Below, in pieces: positions 1-8,726 of a stretch of 64,000 nucleotides of DNA. Origin of the DNA: Bacteroidales bacterium (lineage in GTDB: Bacteria > Bacteroidota > Bacteroidia > Bacteroidales > UBA932); NCBI GenBank assembly GCA_017438975.1, contig JAFRUH010000026.1:1-64000 (forward strand), in the 5' to 3' direction. The first letter of the stretch is position 1, and each line of letters opens with the position of its first letter. The notes under the pieces were generated by a model. The model saw nothing but the letters and a program-made list of their open reading frames with translations, had not been told where the DNA came from and ran no database searches. A program made the position numbers and the translations under genes.

Positions 1-2
1 CT

Positions 3-788
3 CCCTATGGATATGCGAACAAGAGGACGGGCAAGCACGAGTGTTGGATAGAGTTCGACCCCAAGGAAGCCCCGTTTGTCACCGAAGCATTCCATCGTGT
101 TGCCTACGGAGTGGAGTCACCAACCGTCGTATGGAGGGACCTTCGTTCACGCGGGATGAAAGTCAGCGAATCCACTTTCTTCCGCATCCTGCGTAACCGA
201 TTCTACATCGGTCAAGTGTTCGTACCCGAGTACGGCGATTCGCCCGAGCAGTATGTCAAAGGAAAGCATCAGGCATTGACGGATGCCAAGTCATTCTACC
301 TTGTTCAAGACCGTTTGGACGGCAATCGAGACAAGGCAGAGCCCGAAGTGAAGAAGGTCCCCGACGAGACCTTCTTTATGCGTTCTTTCCTGCGTTGTCC
401 TCACTGTGGTCAAACGGTGTACGGTTCGTTCAGCAAAGGTCGCAACAAGCGATATGCGTACTATCACTGCAACTACTGCGGGAAGTATCGTATTGCAGCG
501 GAGGATGCCAAGGAGCAGCCGATGGACAAGGAGGTGGAGGAGAAGATGAAGTTTTCACTCTCGTTCATCGAGAATATGGGCTCCTGCGTGGCTGCAGCCC
601 CGATTCATCTCAAGTTGAACATCCTCGGTTCGATTTTCAACGGAAAAATCGTTTTCGAAAATTCCGAGCCTCGAACCGCAACACTTTCTCCGCTCGTTTC
701 TCTAATTGTTGGAGAACCAAGTGTTTACAAGACCCCAAAAAGAAAGCAACCCTCGGAATCCTCCGAGAGTTGCAGCAGGGGTGGATGA
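3..788 (+). CDS. Large serine recombinase, C-terminal part (5' end outside window)
   Basis: The frame is open from base 3, so only the last 261 codons of a site-specific serine recombinase are visible; the catalytic resolvase domain would lie to the left. The visible part starts with a PYGY motif and a Recombinase-type DNA-binding domain containing ILRNRFYIG, followed by a zinc ribbon at bases 396-480 (C-P-H-C and C-N-Y-C). The extreme C-terminus keeps the family motif LGSIFNGKIVFEN and an R-T-A pattern. The stretch between the zinc ribbon and that motif is about 45 residues; from memory, relatives in Bacteroidota have roughly 110 there (coiled coil), so it may carry an internal deletion. The last codons read through the tRNA-His terminator and into the 3' end of tRNA-His, which suggests the element sits at that tRNA. 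Base composition is less GC-rich than the neighbours. Confidence 0.85.
   Translation, partial: PYGYANKRTGKHECWIEFDPKEAPFVTEAFHRVAYGVESPTVVWRDLRSRGMKVSESTFFRILRNRFYIGQVFVPEYGDSPEQYVKGKHQALTDAKSFYLVQDRLDGNRDKAEPEVKKVPDETFFMRSFLRCPHCGQTVYGSFSKGRNKRYAYYHCNYCGKYRIAAEDAKEQPMDKEVEEKMKFSLSFIENMGSCVAAAPIHLKLNILGSIFNGKIVFENSEPRTATLSPLVSLIVGEPSVYKTPKRKQPSESSESCSRGG
736..772 (-). terminator. Rho-independent terminator of tRNA-His
   Basis: On the minus strand a stem CAAC-T-CTCGGA with loop GGAT and TCCGAG-G-GTTG (bases 772 to 747) is followed by CTTTCTTTTT. It lies directly downstream of tRNA-His and is read through, on the other strand, by the recombinase frame. Confidence 0.75.
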
Positions 789-853
789 TGGGGCTCGAAC
801 CCACGACACTCGGAACCACAATCCGATGCTCTACCAGCTGAACTACATCCACC
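780..853 (-). tRNA. tRNA-His (anticodon GTG)
   Basis: The minus strand folds into a full cloverleaf. The acceptor stem GTGGATG pairs with CATCCAC, with an additional 5' G (base 853) opposite discriminator C (base 780), the G-1:C73 pair that identifies histidine tRNA. The anticodon stem TCGGA/TCCGA holds loop TTGTGGT with anticodon GTG. The T arm is GTGGG-TTCGAGC-CCCAT. No CCA is encoded. A good promoter lies upstream and a terminator downstream, so it is probably functional despite the overlapping recombinase frame. Confidence 0.97.
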
Positions 854-865
854 ATGTAAGGATTG

Positions 866-895
866 CAAAGGTACGAAAAAAATCCGTGCTTGCAA
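866..895 (-). promoter_or_regulatory. Bacteroidota-type promoter of tRNA-His
   Basis: Minus strand TTG (895-893), 19-nt spacer, TACCTTTG (873-866), matching the TTG-N19-TAnnTTTG consensus of the primary sigma factor in this phylum. The box ends 12 nt before the tRNA 5' end. Confidence 0.8.
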
Positions 896-912
896 TACCC
901 GAATCCATTTTT

Positions 913-1653
913 TTACTGATTGAACGTTCCGTATGAATAGAACATCTGCGTCTCCCTGTCGACCAGATCGAGTTCGTAGGTATGCCAGAGGCGTCCGAGA
1001 CGCATAAGCATCCCGCTTTCCGGCTTGCCTCCATGAAGAGGATCCAGCTGCTCCACAGGAATGCTGAGATAGGTGTTGACCTGGCGGAGTTCGCTCATCT
1101 CGATATCCGGATTGGCGAAGGACTCCCCGCCTCCTTCGTGGTACAGGTGGAGATTGACATCGATCTGCTTCCCCTTGTCCTCATCATAGGTCGAAGGTTC
1201 CTGGACCAGCAGGAGTTTATGCGGAGTCGAAGATCCGGTCTTGACATAATAGCTGATGCCGATGTTCAGATATCCGCCCCCGAACCAGCAGGAACTGACA
1301 TAGACGGGATCGTCGAACTGCCGGTCACGTGCCTCCTGGGAGGAGAAGAGGACAGTGCTCCGGACCTTGACGGAGACGATCTGTTTCAGGATGATTTCGT
1401 AGGGATCCGTTTCGGACGCCGGTCTCAATACGTCACAAAGGAACATGACGCGGGACATCGTATCCAGGTTGGCGTCGCATTCTTTCCCGACGATGTTCAA
1501 TACGACACCTTCGTCCGACAGGATCGAATTGCTGTTCTTCACAACGCCGAACTCGGTAAGATTGTAATACAGGTAACCGTCGTCCTTGATGCAGGAAGAT
1601 GCCAAGGCAAGGGAAAGGATCGCGGCGACGATGATGAAAAGTCTGTTTTTCAT
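913..1653 (-). CDS. NigD-like lipoprotein
   Basis: A 246-residue secreted lipoprotein. The signal peptide ends in the lipobox L-A-S-S-C with Cys21, followed by C-I-K-D-D-G-Y. Length, the N-terminal segment (YYNLTEFGVVKN) and the C-terminal region around Y-H-E-G-G-G-E-S-F resemble the NigD family of Bacteroidota outer-membrane lipoproteins, whose function is poorly defined (NigD was named from a bacteriocin-associated operon). Its start overlaps the stop of the upstream Fur-type gene by 4 bases (ATGA), so the two are translationally coupled. I see no clear terminator before tRNA-His. Confidence 0.75.
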   Translation of the reverse strand: MKNRLFIIVAAILSLALASSCIKDDGYLYYNLTEFGVVKNSNSILSDEGVVLNIVGKECDANLDTMSRVMFLCDVLRPASETDPYEIILKQIVSVKVRSTVLFSSQEARDRQFDDPVYVSSCWFGGGYLNIGISYYVKTGSSTPHKLLLVQEPSTYDEDKGKQIDVNLHLYHEGGGESFANPDIEMSELRQVNTYLSIPVEQLDPLHGGKPESGMLMRLGRLWHTYELDLVDRETQMFYSYGTFNQ

Positions 1654-2105
1654 GATATTTTGTGTTTCTTAGTAGGTCTTGCGACCAGTTGAATATCAAT
1701 ATCTTCTATCGTAAAGCCCTTGAATTTCCGCCTCTTCAGGCGAGAGGAGATCAGGTCCATGAGTTCGTCGTCGAAAACATCGCGGAAAGAATGGTTCTCC
1801 CGGTCATACAGGTGCACGTGGCGGAAACTGTTGACGTCGAAATACATCTTGTTGTTGCTGCTCATCCTGCGTCCGTAAACATGGATGTCGGCCAACTGGG
1901 ACAGGATGTTATACACCGAGGCGACTGTGATCTTGGTCCCGGACCGGAGGATCTCTTCGGTTACCATATCCGCGGACGCATGGCCGAGGCGCATCATGGT
2001 TTCATGGACGGCAAGCCGCTGGCGCGTCGCCTTCAGGCCGTGCCGGCGGAGCTGGTGGAGGAAATCCTCCCGGGAGGGCATTTTCTGTTGGGTCGGATTT
2101 GTCAT
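1650..2105 (-). CDS. Fur-family transcriptional regulator
   Basis: A 151-residue Fur-type repressor. The N-terminal winged helix-turn-helix starts with GLKATRQRLAVHETM, with a recognition helix around T-V-A-S-V-Y-N-I-L-S-Q-L. The short dimerisation part carries histidines (R-H-V-H-L-Y-D-R-E-N-H) that could bind a regulatory metal. It has no cysteine at all, so the structural Cys4 zinc site of PerR or many Fur proteins is missing. The family senses iron, zinc, manganese or peroxide; which one here cannot be told. It shares a transcript with the NigD-like lipoprotein and has its own promoter. Confidence 0.88.
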   Translation of the reverse strand: MTNPTQQKMPSREDFLHQLRRHGLKATRQRLAVHETMMRLGHASADMVTEEILRSGTKITVASVYNILSQLADIHVYGRRMSSNNKMYFDVNSFRHVHLYDRENHSFRDVFDDELMDLISSRLKRRKFKGFTIEDIDIQLVARPTKKHKIS

Positions 2106-2124
2106 AGCTGCTCAATAATCCCTG

Positions 2125-2154
2125 CAAAAATAGAATTCTTTTTGAACTTTTCAA
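2125..2154 (-). promoter_or_regulatory. Promoter of the fur-nigD operon
   Basis: Minus strand TTG (2154-2152), 19-nt spacer, TATTTTTG (2132-2125), an exact fit to TTG-N19-TAnnTTTG, 20 nt before the ATG at 2105. Confidence 0.8.
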
Positions 2155-2158
2155 AATA

Positions 2159-2190
2159 CGAAAAAAGCCGGCCACGAAGGACCGGCTTCC
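2159..2190 (-). terminator. Rho-independent terminator of the SusCD-type operon
   Basis: Minus strand AAGCCGG, 10-nt loop, CCGGCTT followed by TTTT (stem at 2188-2182 and 2171-2165), 17 nt after the stop of the last operon gene. Confidence 0.8.
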
Positions 2191-2206
2191 TGCCTTTTGG
2201 AATCAG

Positions 2207-4660
2207 CTACTTGTTGTAGCGTATCGCAATGTATTCGATGCTGCTCGCATGCGCGCCTTCCCCGGCCGGTTGGTCGCGGAGATGGGCGTTGGCATAGTCG
2301 GCACCATCGCTGCAGAGATCACTCGTCGGGACGAGCCGGATGTAAACATTCGGCTGTCCGAGGATTTCCTGCGGCAGTTCCCAGTCAAGCGTCTTGTATC
2401 CGACAATCGACGAGTACAGCGTGTTGGCCCAGACTGAAACATCGGGAATCGTGTACTCTCCGATCAGGTGCCACTGGTTGTCATCCCTGGCGGCCATGCT
2501 GTCGACGAAGGACCATTCCGCTTTCCAGAAACGCGGCGAATACCAGTTCTGCTGCGTATTCATGACCGAAATCTGCAGGGAAATGTGGTCGGTCACGACA
2601 CCTTCCGTCGAGAAGTTCAGCATCCATCCGTACGGACGGTTGGTATCGTAATCCCACCAGTAATGGGAGGCCCATCCGGTGAAGCAGCCGCCATAGGCGT
2701 TGCCCTTGCCATACATGGACGTACTCTGGTTGTTGATGCCGCCCGCACCCTTGGCGGAATTGTTGACGGCATCCTTGCTGGTGGCGTAAGGACCGCACCA
2801 TTCGATCGTCCCGTCCGGATTGTTGCTCAGGAGGGCGGTCAGTCCGGAGATCGTCGTGTTCCAATGCTCCTTGGCCGGGTCAAGCACGATGCCGAGGCCG
2901 TTGTGGTTGCCCCAGTTGTCGCCGAACATCCGGGTCGTGGAGTTGCCGATCGGACCCAGATATTCATAGGTGCCGGCGCCCCACATATGCTGCTTGTAAG
3001 TCGCCTGCATATACTCTTTTGCCTCGGAACCGGTATACTTTCTCTGGTAGGTGTGGGTGAACCAGCCGTTGGTCCCGTATGTCGGGAGACAGACCTCGTT
3101 CTCCAGGTCCGGATTCCAGAAGCGGTATTCGGTCAGGAGGGCGCTGAAACTGTCTTCCACGCTGTCATTCATCTGACCCCAGACGTCGTCCTTGGTCTGA
3201 TGCCGGATCTGGTAACGGCCGATGTTGCCGAGCGTCACATCGTCTTCCACCTCGAGCGGATCGGCTCCGTCCCTCCATTCGAAGCGCGAGAAACGCTCAT
3301 GGACGATGACGCCGCTGATCTTGCCGGATCCGTACGGAAGACGGGTTCCGTCGTTGCGGTAGAGGCAGACGGTGTTGGTGTACATGTAGAGATGGTCGGC
3401 GTTCCGGTCGCGGACCATCAGCGGGTACTTCGACAGACGGTTCGCTCCCGTTCCGATGGAGTAGCCTTCGTTGACCGGCGAAATCGCACCCTTGCGGACG
3501 GGCAGTTCGACGTCCTTCAAAGTAACATAAGTATACAAGTCATTGTCGTTCAATTCATTGATACTCTTCTCCTTGACAGGAATGTCAGACTTGGAGCCGG
3601 CGATCTTGGAAACGACCATGCTGCTGGTCACGCCCTTGACATTGACGCGGTCCGGATCGGAATAGAGGTTCGCAGTCGTCCCGTACATAAGGACCTGGAC
3701 CTTGTCGAACTGGCCGAAGACATTGTCCGCAGGAGTAGCGGTAAGGAGCATGATACCGAGAGAGGCATCGTCGTTCTGGAGGTACACGGTCTTCTGGGAG
3801 CCGGTATAGTCGATGGCGGAAGTCGTCGTCTGCTCGTTCTCGCCGGCATTTCCCTGTTCGGTATTGCTGACGACCGTGCCTTCGAGGATGATGTACTCGT
3901 CGATCGGCTTGCCGGTAGCGTAATTGTCCATGAATTCCTTAAAGGTGACGACGCGGCCAAGGCCTTCCTTTGAGTTGCGCTGGACAAGGTTCAGCGTGAT
4001 TCCGACCCGGTCTCCCCAACCGTCCGTGAAGGAGAAATCGATCGCGGCCGTACGGGGATTTGAGGCATCGGGATTGGGGGTCGTCGTGATCGTCAGTGCC
4101 CGGTTGTCGGATGCGTCACCGCTGTCGTCGATCTTGATTCCACTGATCCAGGTCGAATCCGCCCCTTCCGGGAAGGAAGTCTTGACAGTCATGTAGGAGA
4201 ACGGGACATTGGTCCGGATGGTTTCGACCAGGTCCCCGCCTTTGCCGGGAGCGATCAGGGAGGTATTCTCTTTGGTCAGGAGGGCCGAGATGGTCCCCTG
4301 CTGCTTGAGGGAAAGGGTATCCCTTCTGCTGTCGACGTCGCTGCAAAGGACGAAGCGGGTCATACGCTTGAACTCCTCGTTCATCGTATAGGAAACGTTC
4401 AGCGTCCCGTCTCCCTCACCGGAAGTCCGGTCGAAGGAGATCCAGTCCGCGTCGTCCAGCTGCTCGACATGGTAGGCGCCGTTGGAGAGGACATTGACTT
4501 CGAGGATTCCCGCTTCTTCGCTGACCGTGTAGACTTTCTGGGTCGCACCTAGTTCGACGAGATCGATCTGTGCGGCATCGTCGACGTTACACGCAGCCAG
4601 AAGGCCAGCCGCCGCAAGCAGGACGGAAGCATGTCCGAAGATGGATATATTCTTTTTCAT
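2207..4660 (-). CDS. BACON/DUF5689 surface lipoprotein (last gene of the operon)
   Basis: An 817-residue predicted lipoprotein with lipobox L-L-A-A-C (Cys24). Residues about 30-235 form two BACON-like beta modules (for example D-W-I-S-F-D-R-T-S-G-E-G followed by the L-S-L-K-Q-Q-G strand end). Residues about 236-480 match the DUF5689 pattern: F-K-E-F-M at the start, I-I-L-E-G-T-V-V-S-N and Y-L-Q-N-D-D, which looks like an OB-type fold. The Trp-rich C-terminal half probably forms a ligand-binding beta domain. BACON modules are linked to binding at the cell surface. It starts 12 nt after the paralogous gene upstream, so it is the promoter-distal member of the SusCD operon. No enzymatic motif is visible. 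Confidence 0.85.
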   Translation of the reverse strand: MKKNISIFGHASVLLAAAGLLAACNVDDAAQIDLVELGATQKVYTVSEEAGILEVNVLSNGAYHVEQLDDADWISFDRTSGEGDGTLNVSYTMNEEFKRMTRFVLCSDVDSRRDTLSLKQQGTISALLTKENTSLIAPGKGGDLVETIRTNVPFSYMTVKTSFPEGADSTWISGIKIDDSGDASDNRALTITTTPNPDASNPRTAAIDFSFTDGWGDRVGITLNLVQRNSKEGLGRVVTFKEFMDNYATGKPIDEYIILEGTVVSNTEQGNAGENEQTTTSAIDYTGSQKTVYLQNDDASLGIMLLTATPADNVFGQFDKVQVLMYGTTANLYSDPDRVNVKGVTSSMVVSKIAGSKSDIPVKEKSINELNDNDLYTYVTLKDVELPVRKGAISPVNEGYSIGTGANRLSKYPLMVRDRNADHLYMYTNTVCLYRNDGTRLPYGSGKISGVIVHERFSRFEWRDGADPLEVEDDVTLGNIGRYQIRHQTKDDVWGQMNDSVEDSFSALLTEYRFWNPDLENEVCLPTYGTNGWFTHTYQRKYTGSEAKEYMQATYKQHMWGAGTYEYLGPIGNSTTRMFGDNWGNHNGLGIVLDPAKEHWNTTISGLTALLSNNPDGTIEWCGPYATSKDAVNNSAKGAGGINNQSTSMYGKGNAYGGCFTGWASHYWWDYDTNRPYGWMLNFSTEGVVTDHISLQISVMNTQQNWYSPRFWKAEWSFVDSMAARDDNQWHLIGEYTIPDVSVWANTLYSSIVGYKTLDWELPQEILGQPNVYIRLVPTSDLCSDGADYANAHLRDQPAGEGAHASSIEYIAIRYNK

Positions 4661-4672
4661 AAGCGATATCTG

Positions 4673-7174
4673 TTAATTGTAACGGACGGTGATGGTACCG
4701 ATGCGGATACCGGTCGCCTTGTCGGTGAGCGTACCATTCTCGATGCCCACGTTAGTCAGGTAGGAAGCGGCCGCCGTTCCCGGCTTGGTGTCGGTCACCT
4801 TATCGGCTACCTGGACACGGAGAATGACCTGATCCTGGTTGAAGCATTCCTGCGGAAGCTTTCTCAGATGGTCCTTGAATCCCGGGCAGCTGTCCTGCGA
4901 CGTGGTGGACCACCAGACGATGGACCGGTTCTTGATCATCCCGGCACCCGGGACGGCCTGGAAGGTAGCTCCGCCGTCGATGGAATAGAGGAGATTCCAA
5001 TGGGCCGGGGAATCCAGGGTCGTGTTGTTCATCTGCCCATGGTTCCAGACGAGACCGAAGATCATGTTGGATCCGGTGATTCCCTTGGTCGAGAAGGAAA
5101 TGTCGAAATACTCGCCCCGATTTTCGGCGAAGTTCCACCACTTCCGGGTCACGATCAGGGCGCCGCTCGGGACGAGACCCGCCTGGCCCTTCTTGTCATA
5201 TTCGTGGCTCATCATGGAATTGAAGTCGGAATTGGCGGCGGTGGTCGCTCCATAGAGATTGAGGGTACCCTCCCCTATTTCAGGGACGACATCCGCCACC
5301 TTGTCGTTCCAGTTCCATTCGACGATGGTCTTGGAGAAGGCCGGATTCTCGAGCTGGATGTCGGCACGGTCCATCGGCCGGATCTTATAGCGTCCGAGAT
5401 CGCCGTAGCGGACCAGTTCCTCCGCGACGATGATGCCCCGGTAGGTTCCGGAACCCTGGGCAACGACTTCGGTTCCGTTTCCGTAGAAGGTTCCGTCACG
5501 GCGCCAGGGAACATAGGCGTTCGTCAGCATGTAGATGACGTTTCCGCCCTTGTCGCTCATCAGGAGCGGAGCGCAGTCCCATCTGGGACTGGTGGTGCCG
5601 GACAGCGGGTTGATACCCTTGGCCGCATCCTTGATGGAATAGCCGTCCGTCGCGTTCGTGTACGCGCCATCCTTGCACATGATTTCGATATCCTGCAGGG
5701 AAACCATCGTGAAGATATCGTCGTCGGTCAGCTGGGAGACGGACTTCTTCTTGGCGGGGACGAGGAATTCATCCGGCGTGCCGATCACTTCGATGATGCT
5801 TTCGGCGGTCAGGCCGGTCAGGGTGTAGCAGGTCGCCGGAGCGGTCTCCTTGACAAGGGTCAGTCCTTCGAGGTTGACCCGGACCTTCTGCCAGCGCTCG
5901 GTCGTGTTGTCCGCACGGGTCTTGAACTTGAGCTGGAAACCGTATTTCCCGTCCAGGCTCTCGATGTAGGCAGTCTTGTAATTCTCCTCGAAGTCGAACT
6001 TGAACTGTGCGGTCTGCGGACTCTGGCAGACATTGGCGCTGCCGGGATCGCTGACGATGAAGCCTTCGATGTACTGCTTGACGGCCAGTTCGCCCGGGGC
6101 AAGCGCACGGACTTCCCCGAAGGAGATCGAAGAAGGATAGGACTTCTGCGAGACCTTGTAGGAGGTCGTCACGGTGCCGCCCTTCAGGGCATAGGTCACA
6201 TTGATCGTCGCGCGGCGGTCCGCGCCGGTCTCGTTCTTCGTCACATTGAAGACCAGTCCTTCGGAAGTCATCTGGACTCCGTCGATCCAAGGTTCGGCTC
6301 CCCCCTCATACGCGACTTCGTACTGGAAGTCGCCGACATAGGGATAGACGTTGTTGACGCTGGTTTCCGCCGTATACTCACCGCTGAAACCGGCATATTC
6401 CCCTTCCTTCGAAACCAGGTCGAGTTCCGGCGAGGAAAGCGTCTGGGTAATCGTCTGGACGGTACTGAGGATATTGCCGTTGGCATCTTCTACCCGGAGC
6501 GTCAGGACGGCGGTCCTGGGTTCGGAGCCGTTGTTCTCGGTTACACTGTATCCTGCCCAGCCGGTCGAAAGGGAGGTAAACTCGACCCAGGGCAGCGTCT
6601 TGAGAGTATCAGGGACTTCCCCGCCCGTGACGACACCGAGGGAGTTCCCTTCGAGGTCGAAGTACTCGACGGAAGGGGTCACCTGGTCGAGGCTGTAACG
6701 CAGATTGGTCGTGACCGGAGTCTTTATGTCCGCCCCTCCTTTAAGAAGGGTCACGGCGGGGACCTTGAAAGCGAATCCCGCGTCATCGTGGCCGGATTCT
6801 CCGGCGATCGTCAGTTCACCGTCCTGGACCACCTTGATCGTATCCTTCAGTTCGGCCTTGGTCAGGATGATGCCGACGGTACGGGAAATCCCGTAGTTGG
6901 CCGAGAAAGTCAGGACGATTTCGTTGTTTCCGGATCCGCTGAGTTTGTTCAGGGATGCCCAGTCGACAGTCTTGTCGAATCCTGCCGTCCAGGGACCGTC
7001 CGCATAGATGAGGATGTGGGTGGACCCGGCCTCCTTGTTCAGGGAAAGCTTGTGGGAATTGACCGCAAGCGGGAGGTCCATCTCGAAACGTTTGTCCTCG
7101 CAGGAAAGAACCGTCAGCAAGCCCACGAAGAGGGCTGCCAGGGTTTTGAAAATATGTTTCATGGTATTGTTCAT
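4673..7174 (-). CDS. BACON/DUF5689 surface lipoprotein
   Basis: An 833-residue predicted lipoprotein (T-V-L-S-C, Cys25; the ATG four codons in, at 7162, is an equally good start). Several BACON-like repeats occupy residues about 30-340, each with the D-W-A-S-L or P-W-V-E-F type strand and a closing Q-T/K-V-S-Q. A DUF5689-like segment follows at about 345-590 (E-G-F-I-V-S-D, Y-G-F-Q-L-K-F), then a C-terminal beta domain with N-W-N-D-K-V-A-D. It is a diverged paralogue of the gene downstream and sits 15 nt after susD. The position suggests a surface binding protein for the substrate imported by the SusCD pair; the ligand is unknown. Confidence 0.85.
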   Translation of the reverse strand: MNNTMKHIFKTLAALFVGLLTVLSCEDKRFEMDLPLAVNSHKLSLNKEAGSTHILIYADGPWTAGFDKTVDWASLNKLSGSGNNEIVLTFSANYGISRTVGIILTKAELKDTIKVVQDGELTIAGESGHDDAGFAFKVPAVTLLKGGADIKTPVTTNLRYSLDQVTPSVEYFDLEGNSLGVVTGGEVPDTLKTLPWVEFTSLSTGWAGYSVTENNGSEPRTAVLTLRVEDANGNILSTVQTITQTLSSPELDLVSKEGEYAGFSGEYTAETSVNNVYPYVGDFQYEVAYEGGAEPWIDGVQMTSEGLVFNVTKNETGADRRATINVTYALKGGTVTTSYKVSQKSYPSSISFGEVRALAPGELAVKQYIEGFIVSDPGSANVCQSPQTAQFKFDFEENYKTAYIESLDGKYGFQLKFKTRADNTTERWQKVRVNLEGLTLVKETAPATCYTLTGLTAESIIEVIGTPDEFLVPAKKKSVSQLTDDDIFTMVSLQDIEIMCKDGAYTNATDGYSIKDAAKGINPLSGTTSPRWDCAPLLMSDKGGNVIYMLTNAYVPWRRDGTFYGNGTEVVAQGSGTYRGIIVAEELVRYGDLGRYKIRPMDRADIQLENPAFSKTIVEWNWNDKVADVVPEIGEGTLNLYGATTAANSDFNSMMSHEYDKKGQAGLVPSGALIVTRKWWNFAENRGEYFDISFSTKGITGSNMIFGLVWNHGQMNNTTLDSPAHWNLLYSIDGGATFQAVPGAGMIKNRSIVWWSTTSQDSCPGFKDHLRKLPQECFNQDQVILRVQVADKVTDTKPGTAAASYLTNVGIENGTLTDKATGIRIGTITVRYN

Positions 7175-7189
7175 TTTCCTGTCAGTTCA

Positions 7190-8725
7190 TTAAAGTCCAT
7201 ACTTCGCATATTCCTTGTTGTCGAGGTTGTACTTGGACTTGACGACTTCGAGGTCAGGAATCGGGTAATATTCGTGGCAGGGCTTGACGTTGTCCTTGAG
7301 CGCCTGGTAGTCGCTGTAATCGAGAATCGACTGGTAGAAGATTCCCCAGCGGACCAGGTCGAACTTACGCTGGAACTCGCCGAAGAGCTCGCGGGCGCGC
7401 TCGTTCCGGATTTCGTCCTGGAGACGGGCATGGGTACGGTAAACATATTCAGCGAGACCGGCACGGGTGCGGGTCTTGTTGAGATACTCGACCGCCTTGG
7501 CGTCCTGGTTCAGCTCATTGTAGCATTCCGCCATCATCAGGATCGCATCCGCATAACGGAAAACCTTATAATTGTTTCCGTCATTGGACGTGTACATGTT
7601 CGGGCACCAGAATTTCGGGCCGCACCAGGGACGGGTGTTGACACTCTTGAAGTCGTGGCCGTTGTAGCTCCAGGCCATGTTGTAGTTCTTGCGGATGTCT
7701 TTGCCCATCTTGGTCTGGAGACCCTGGCAGAAGAGGACGTTCGGACGCATGGCCGCCCAGGCGGTGGCATTGTTGCCGAGTTCTTCTACGACAACGCCGT
7801 CGTACATATTCCCGTTCGTCCGGGGGTACGGCATGCAGATGCAGGCTGCGTTGGACGTGTAGGTCACGCCGCCCTGGGTATAGGTATGCTGGATTTCGAG
7901 GATGGACTCCGGCGTATTCTTGTTCCGGAACATGACATTCTCAGCATAATCATACTGGGAGAAGTCCCCGTAGATGTTCTCCAGGCTTCCGAGGGCCGTG
8001 AGGGCCGTGTTCCAGTCCTTGTTCCACATGGCCATCTTCGCGATGAGCATATAGGCGCAGGCGGCTCCGAGACGGTTTTCCCTGTTGTCGCTGGTACGGG
8101 TCTGGGTTGCCAGCGGAGCGATTCCCTGGAGATCGGCGATGCAAGCCTTGCGGGTCTCGACCGCGCTCATTCTCGGGAGCTGGGAGATCCGGTCTAGGGT
8201 CTCGAGATCCGAAACGTCGTCGAAATAGAACGGGACATCCCCGAAGAAGCTCGTCAGCGTATAATAATAGAAGGCGCGGAGGACCTTGGCCTCGCACAGG
8301 AGACGGACCCGGTCGGCATTCTTTTCGTCCACCTTCCCATCCTTGTCAAGGAAGGCCGGGGACTTTTCAATACCCTGGATGGCGAAGTTGCAGCGCTGAA
8401 CGCCGATATAGCACTGGGTCCATACGGTCGAACCGTGACGCGGGGTGACCGGAGAGACGTCCAGCCTGGCGTCGAGGGTTCCGGAAGGGCAGTAAGCGAT
8501 ATCGGACACGCACTCGGTCGCGAGCAGATAGGTATAATTGTAGAAATTCTTCATCGGGATGTAGCAGCTGTTGACGACGGTTTCGCATTCAGCGGCTTTC
8601 CTGAAAAAGTTGTCCGGAGTGGAGAGGGCGGAGAGGTCCTCGTCCAGCGAGCAGGCGGAAAGAGAGATCACGGCCAGTCCGGAAAGCGTATAAAGGATAT
8701 GTTTCAGTTTCATAATATCTTCCAT
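7190..8725 (-). CDS. SusD/RagB family outer-membrane lipoprotein
   Basis: A 511-residue SusD homologue. The lipobox S-L-S-A-C (Cys25) is followed by S-L-D-E-D, and the protein has the typical T-P-D-N-F-F, C-Y-I-P-M, an R-A-F-Y-Y-Y helix and the C-terminal pattern R-T-R-A-G-L ... E-I-R-N-E-R-A-R-E-L-F-G-E with R-K-F-D-L-V-R-W-G. SusD proteins cap a SusC barrel and bind the incoming glycan, peptide or other oligomer. It begins one base after the susC stop (an ATG at 8713 is an alternative start), so the two are co-translated. TPR-like helices rather than enzyme motifs are seen. Confidence 0.95.
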   Translation of the reverse strand: MEDIMKLKHILYTLSGLAVISLSACSLDEDLSALSTPDNFFRKAAECETVVNSCYIPMKNFYNYTYLLATECVSDIAYCPSGTLDARLDVSPVTPRHGSTVWTQCYIGVQRCNFAIQGIEKSPAFLDKDGKVDEKNADRVRLLCEAKVLRAFYYYTLTSFFGDVPFYFDDVSDLETLDRISQLPRMSAVETRKACIADLQGIAPLATQTRTSDNRENRLGAACAYMLIAKMAMWNKDWNTALTALGSLENIYGDFSQYDYAENVMFRNKNTPESILEIQHTYTQGGVTYTSNAACICMPYPRTNGNMYDGVVVEELGNNATAWAAMRPNVLFCQGLQTKMGKDIRKNYNMAWSYNGHDFKSVNTRPWCGPKFWCPNMYTSNDGNNYKVFRYADAILMMAECYNELNQDAKAVEYLNKTRTRAGLAEYVYRTHARLQDEIRNERARELFGEFQRKFDLVRWGIFYQSILDYSDYQALKDNVKPCHEYYPIPDLEVVKSKYNLDNKEYAKYGL

Positions 8726-8726
8726 T

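Noticed and set aside
395-841. An alternative 148-codon plus-strand frame in the recombinase
   Set aside because: Out-of-frame reading; the recombinase frame has the zinc ribbon and conserved C-terminal motif.
637-855. A 72-codon minus-strand frame over tRNA-His
   Set aside because: The sequence is fully explained by the tRNA cloverleaf, its promoter and its terminator.
4631-8197. A very long open frame on the plus strand (over 1,100 codons)
   Set aside because: It is antisense to the two BACON-DUF5689 genes and susD, which have signal peptides, domains and family motifs. GC-rich codon use leaves the opposite strand open; the translation shows no recognisable motif.
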